Shown here: piece after piece, positions 63,518 to 64,000 of the stretch
How the letters are laid out: the number at the start of each line of letters is the position of its first letter
How positions within the stretch are numbered: the stretch's first letter is position 1
Source: Bacillota bacterium
GTDB taxonomy: Bacteria > Bacillota > Clostridia > Lachnospirales > Cellulosilyticaceae
NCBI GenBank assembly: GCA_023393125.1
Contig: JAEWMQ010000041.1
Coordinates: forward strand, 1-64,000
DNA: 64,000 bases
Reading direction: 5' to 3'
Made by a program: the position numbers and the translations under genes
Notes under the pieces: model-generated
What the model was told of the DNA's origin: nothing
What the model saw: only the letters and a program-made list of their open reading frames with translations
Database searches by the model: none

Positions 63518-63877
63518 ATGGCTAGTCAAAGATTAACTAGAATAAACGAAGAAATGCGTAGAGAAATTGCAGAAATCGTTCGCAGTGATATTAAAGATCC
63601 AGGTGTTCAAGATGCTATGATTAGTGTTATTGCTGTAGAAACAACGAATGATTTAAAAACTGCAAAAGTTTTCATTAGTGTACTTCAAGATAATAAAAAA
63701 CAAGCAGCGTTAACTGCCTTAACTAAGGCACAAGGATATATACGTAAAGAAATCGCTAGACGTATTAACTTAAGAAATACGCCAGAACTTTTATTTAGAT
63801 TAGATGAATCAATTGAGCGTGGTATGCAAATGTCTAAAATGATTGCAGATGTTATGAAAGATAGCAGTAAAGAATAA
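63518..63877 (+). CDS. rbfA: Ribosome-binding factor A
   Basis: 119 residues. ASQRLTRINEEMRREIAEIV and RIN-LR-TPELLF are typical (RINLRNTPELLFRLD in part). It binds the immature 30S subunit. ATG 63518, eight bases after AAGGATG; the upstream GTG lies within the ribosome site. ylxP, usual between infB and rbfA, is absent. Confidence 0.95.
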   Translation: MASQRLTRINEEMRREIAEIVRSDIKDPGVQDAMISVIAVETTNDLKTAKVFISVLQDNKKQAALTALTKAQGYIRKEIARRINLRNTPELLFRLDESIERGMQMSKMIADVMKDSSKE

Positions 63878-63894
63878 AGTATTGATGTTATTAG

Positions 63895-63922
63895 AGAAGG
63901 CCACTTAAAGTGGCCTTCTTAA
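63895..63922 (+). terminator. Terminator after rbfA
   Basis: AGAAGGCCACT (63895-63905) pairs with 63909-63919 around a three-base loop. The T tail is weak (TTAAT), so termination may be partial; the downstream sequence to the window end shows no gene. Confidence 0.6.
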
Positions 63923-64000
63923 TGAGTGATTTATACTAAATGCAAAAAGACTTTACATGGTAGAAAGTGATAAAGTGTGAGTTAAAATGTTAAATGGGAT

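Overview
The window is a low-GC Gram-positive (Firmicutes) chromosome segment. AT-rich codons, strong GGAGG-type ribosome binding sites, clear SigA-type promoters and a B. subtilis-style fla/che cluster all point there. The activase-like gene, the absence of Bacillus-specific neighbours and the protein flavour suggest class Clostridia, probably a Lachnospirales/Cellulosilyticum-like anaerobe; the family is an inference, the class fairly safe. Nothing looks like a phage, transposon, CRISPR array or rRNA/tRNA gene.

Layout. (1) 1-10.6 kb: accessory metabolism. It holds the 3' part of a giant 2-hydroxyacyl-CoA dehydratase activase-like gene that carries an in-frame TAA, a Ca2+-type P-type ATPase, an unrecognised 467-residue protein on the minus strand, a glycogen branching enzyme with a Lys/Glu-rich tail, and two small unknown proteins. 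(2) 10.6-13.4 kb: argG-argH on the minus strand, with an ArgR-like palindrome sitting on the argG promoter. (3) 13.6-21.3 kb: single genes with their own promoters and terminators: a YesL-type membrane protein, a TRASH-like protein, cinA, recA (LexA box), rny (apparent AUA start), purB (PurR-like boxes) and a SpoIIM-like protein. (4) 21.5-50.8 kb: one compact motility and chemotaxis operon: flgB-flgC-fliE-fliF-fliG-fliH-fliI-fliJ-ylxF-fliK-flgD-flgE-flbD-motA-motB-fliL-fliM-fliY-cheY-fliO-fliP-fliQ-fliR-flhB-flhA-flhF-flhG-cheB-cheA-cheW-cheC-cheD-sigD, then three small genes, one of them SwrB-like. (5) 50.8-58.9 kb: rpsB-tsf, pyrH-frr, uppS-cdsA-dxr-rseP-ispG (translation, ribosome recycling, undecaprenyl and isoprenoid synthesis, membrane protease). 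(6) 59-63.9 kb: rimP-nusA-ylxR-ylxQ-infB-rbfA (transcription elongation, translation initiation, 30S maturation).

How the genes work together. Region 4 encodes the flagellar basal body and rod pieces, the MS-ring, the switch, the export gate and ATPase, hook assembly, the stator and a CheA/CheW/CheY pathway with the CheC-CheD-FliY dephosphorylation branch. It ends with the flagellar sigma factor. Its order matches the B. subtilis fla/che operon closely, including the link to rpsB, with motA/motB and flbD inserted after flgE. Regions 5-6 follow the usual Firmicutes order, except that polC and proS are not between ispG and rimP and ylxP is not between infB and rbfA.

Most of the window is conserved housekeeping, and I did not find a convincing new defence or mobile system. 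The best leads are: a CheB lacking its receiver domain, a FlgD with three tandem copies of its C-terminal beta module, an apparent AUA start for rny, a two-helix leader before rpsB, the disordered cationic tail on GlgB, an unrecognised 467-residue protein, and the premature stop in the activase-like gene.
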